Of a stretch of DNA of 9,324 nucleotides, positions 8,168 to 9,324 are shown one piece after another. This DNA comes from CAZJJK01 sp964546285. Lineage in GTDB: Bacteria; Spirochaetota; Spirochaetia; Treponematales; Breznakiellaceae. Location: the NCBI GenBank assembly GCA_964546285.1, contig CAZJJK010000118.1, positions 1-9,324 on the forward strand. Reading direction: 5' to 3'. A program made the translations under genes and the position numbers. How positions within the stretch are numbered: the first letter of the stretch is position 1; the number at the start of each line of letters is the position of its first letter. Under the pieces are notes generated by a model. The model saw only the letters and a program-made list of their open reading frames with translations. It was not told the origin of the DNA and ran no database searches.

Positions 8168-8363
8168 GACACGCCAGAAAGGGCTTTCACTGATTGTCCA
8201 TTCAACCCGAAAAAAAACACAAGCTTCGAGACACTACCTGAATCGACACGCTCCGCCGTTTTATGTAAAAACCGTTAGCTTCGCTATTTTCTGCCGGGCT
8301 TTATTTTAAGACGTTTGCCCTCCATGGATGGCGGGCAAAAAATGATTAAAAAAAGGGGATATT
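8168..8363. other. Intergenic gap between efflux operon and methyltransferase locus
   Basis: These 196 bases contain no reading frame with coding character and no RNA gene I recognise. Just after the pump stop codon is a short GAAAG/CTTTC inverted repeat (8177-8188), too small and without a T run to be a convincing terminator. A clearer hairpin sits at 8314-8339. No clear -35/-10 pair is visible for the downstream genes. The base composition becomes more AT-rich from here to about 8750, a visible change from the pump genes. Confidence 0.5.
8314..8339. repeat. Strong inverted repeat (hairpin) upstream of the DUF3800 relic
   Basis: TTTGCCC (8314-8320) pairs with GGGCAAA (8333-8339). Inside, after one T/C mismatch, CCAT (8322-8325) pairs with ATGG (8328-8331), leaving almost no loop. 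On the plus strand it is followed by a run of A, not T. On the minus strand the T run lies before, not after, the stem. It is therefore not a standard intrinsic terminator in either direction. It might be a protein-binding site, a leader structure of the downstream gene, or the scar of an insertion. Confidence 0.5.
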
Positions 8364-8750
8364 TTGGAATACATTGTTTTTACCGATGAAAGCCAGATAG
8401 TAGCATCACGTTTCCAAGGCTTGTCAGCCTTTTCATTGCACAAATCGGCATGGAAAGATACCCAAGAATGTATGAGAAGGATTCCTTCAAGTTCCAAGGT
8501 TTCTGAATTCAAATGGCAAAAAGCGCCTTCATTGTTTGAACATGAAACGATATCATTCAGTAAGGGAGAAAAATTCAGGTTTAGGCTTCTTGATCGATTT
8601 AACCGCACGTGTAAAGCTGGGAAGTATGGGGTAGCGCTGGATAGCAAACAAGGCTTGTTCACCGATGATGCCAAAAGACCCATAAATTTCTGGTATTATG
8701 TACCGTAGCAGGAAAACGATAAAGCGTCTGTAAGGGAGTATGAAAAATGA
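8364..8750 (+). pseudogene. Decayed DUF3800 family gene (internal deletion plus amber stop)
   Basis: Translation probably began at TTG 8364, five bases after AAAAGGGG; no ATG fits, because an in-frame stop lies at 8343. The open frame gives 114 residues to TAG 8706-8708. Residues 2-52 (EYIVFTDES, later SEFKWQK) look like the start of DUF3800 proteins, including the Asp-Glu of the TDES motif. Residues 57-114 (LLDRFNRTCK, GLFT, PINFWYY) look like the far C-terminal end of the same family. The central part of a normal protein of well over 200 residues, including the Gln-Leu-Ala-Asp motif, is absent; the join falls near 8517-8537. After the TAG the same frame continues for 13 sense codons (QENDKASVREYEK) to TGA 8748-8750, and this tail also fits the family end. 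The family is thought to have an RNase H-like fold and often sits beside Mod-type methyltransferases. Family match is from memory. The product is probably inactive. Confidence 0.68.
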
Positions 8751-9324
8751 CACTTACCGATAACGAGAAACGCGACATCATTAAATACATTGAATCGGGA
8801 AAGCCCCTGCCCGACAAATACCGTTTTCTCCTATTTGATGATAAACGCGAAGTGGAACTGGTCTGGAATGGAAAAACTAATGAGGTCTGCAATATCGTTC
8901 TGCCCTTTCAGGTTATCGAACAGGTCGATGAACCGCGAAAGAATAAACCGCTAATGAACGCTAATTCACGCGAATCCGGAAAAAAGATGAGCAAGAAGGA
9001 ACGCGAGGCTTATGAAGCGTCTCTGTACGAAGATACTCTTTTTGATTTTCGGGGCCGCCAGCAAAAAGGCTGGACCAACAAGCTGATATGGGGCGACAAC
9101 AAGTTGATTCTTTCTTCCCTGAAAAACGGCCCTCTGCGCGACGAGATTGAAAGAAACGGCGGCATCAAGCTGATCTATATAGATCCGCCTTTCGATGTGG
9201 GCGCGGATTTCTCCATGGATATAGAAATAGGCGACGAAACCCTGCACAAGGAACCGGGCATTCTTGAAGAAATCGCCTACCGCGACACTTGGGGCAAGGG
9301 AGCGGACAGTTTTATTGCCATGAT
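8747..9324 (+). CDS. DNA amino-methyltransferase, Mod/COG2189-like (5' part, runs off window)
   Basis: The first 192 residues are present; the gene is cut by the window end, so completeness cannot be judged. ATG 8747 is preceded by AAGGGAG (8732-8738) eight bases upstream and overlaps the TGA of the DUF3800 frame as ATGA. The catalytic motif IV, Asp-Pro-Pro-Phe, is at 146-149 within LIYIDPPFDVGADFSM, and a Gly-Asp-Asn at 116-118 (LIWGDNKLILSSL) precedes it as in type III Mod-like enzymes. Such enzymes transfer a methyl group from S-adenosylmethionine to the exocyclic amino group of adenine (less often cytosine) in a specific DNA site. Residues 1-65 form an extra N-terminal region; 68-78 are encoded by a 10-bp tandem repeat. 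The usual partner would be a type III Res helicase-nuclease or another defence effector downstream, outside the window. The enzyme class is fairly certain; the system type is not. Confidence 0.82.
   Translation, partial: MTLTDNEKRDIIKYIESGKPLPDKYRFLLFDDKREVELVWNGKTNEVCNIVLPFQVIEQVDEPRKNKPLMNANSRESGKKMSKKEREAYEASLYEDTLFDFRGRQQKGWTNKLIWGDNKLILSSLKNGPLRDEIERNGGIKLIYIDPPFDVGADFSMDIEIGDETLHKEPGILEEIAYRDTWGKGADSFIAM
8949..8978 (+). repeat. Three-unit 10-bp tandem repeat inside the methyltransferase gene
   Basis: The units are CGCTAATGAA (8949-8958), CGCTAATTCA (8959-8968) and CGCGAATCCG (8969-8978). They encode residues of about 68-78 (PLMNANSRESG), a low-complexity stretch between the N-terminal region and the methyltransferase core. 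The motif resembles short dispersed repeats of the ACGCTAATTCACGCGAAT kind that I recall from several bacterial genomes. Because 30 bases is a multiple of three, the insertion would keep the reading frame. Confidence 0.55.

Noticed and set aside
8177..8188. GAAAG/CTTTC hairpin as terminator after pump 2
   Set aside because: A five-base stem with a two-base gap and no following T tract is within chance expectation.
8314..8339. Intrinsic terminator of the efflux operon
   Set aside because: The hairpin is followed by A residues on the plus strand, and on the minus strand the T run precedes the stem, so neither orientation fits.
8706..8714. Programmed amber readthrough or non-canonical amino acid at TAG
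   Set aside because: The TAG is followed by CAG, but the wider CAR-YYA readthrough context is absent, and the same frame already has a large internal deletion, so gene decay is the simpler explanation.
1..9324. CRISPR array, tRNA, rRNA, insertion sequence or integrase
   Set aside because: No regularly spaced long repeats, no cloverleaf or rRNA-like stretch in the gaps, and no transposase or integrase motifs in any plausible frame.

Overview
The window reads as bacterial chromosome, most likely from a spirochaete of the Treponema type. The pointers are a secreted protein whose signal peptide ends in the Ala-Gly-Gly-Gly-Gln-Gln pattern common in treponemal exported proteins, and a codon style rich in GC-ending and AGC codons in the large genes. 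This is recognition from memory, not a database result.

Layout: bases 1-147 hold no gene, only an imperfect inverted repeat. A minus-strand gene (148-540) encodes a small exported protein very rich in Trp and Tyr, of no family I recognise. It diverges from a plus-strand operon across a 229-base intergenic region that carries two good sigma-70-type promoters, one per direction, plus phased repeats and a small palindrome that look like operator sites.

The operon (770-8167) is a drug/solute efflux set: a lipoprotein periplasmic adaptor (membrane fusion protein) followed by two different full-length RND (AcrB-superfamily) inner-membrane pumps. All three genes overlap at their junctions (4 and about 14 bases), so they are probably co-transcribed and translationally coupled. 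One adaptor with two non-identical pumps recalls the heterotrimeric MdtBC arrangement. No outer-membrane channel gene is present. Both pumps keep only one of the two TM4 aspartates of AcrB and have Asn in place of the TM10 Lys.

After a 196-base gap (8168-8363) with a strong hairpin, the sequence becomes visibly more AT-rich and changes character. A decayed DUF3800-type gene (8364-8750) keeps the N-terminal and C-terminal ends of the family but lacks the middle, and also carries an in-frame amber codon. Its last codon overlaps, as ATGA, the start of a DNA amino-methyltransferase (Mod/COG2189-like, DPPF motif) that runs off the window at 9324. This pair looks like the left edge of a restriction-modification or defence locus. 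The methyltransferase reading frame contains a three-unit 10-bp tandem repeat in a probable linker.

The efflux operon is an ordinary type of system with some unusual residues. The most unusual structures are the deleted DUF3800 relic with preserved coupling, the repeat inside the methyltransferase, and the aromatic-rich exported protein.
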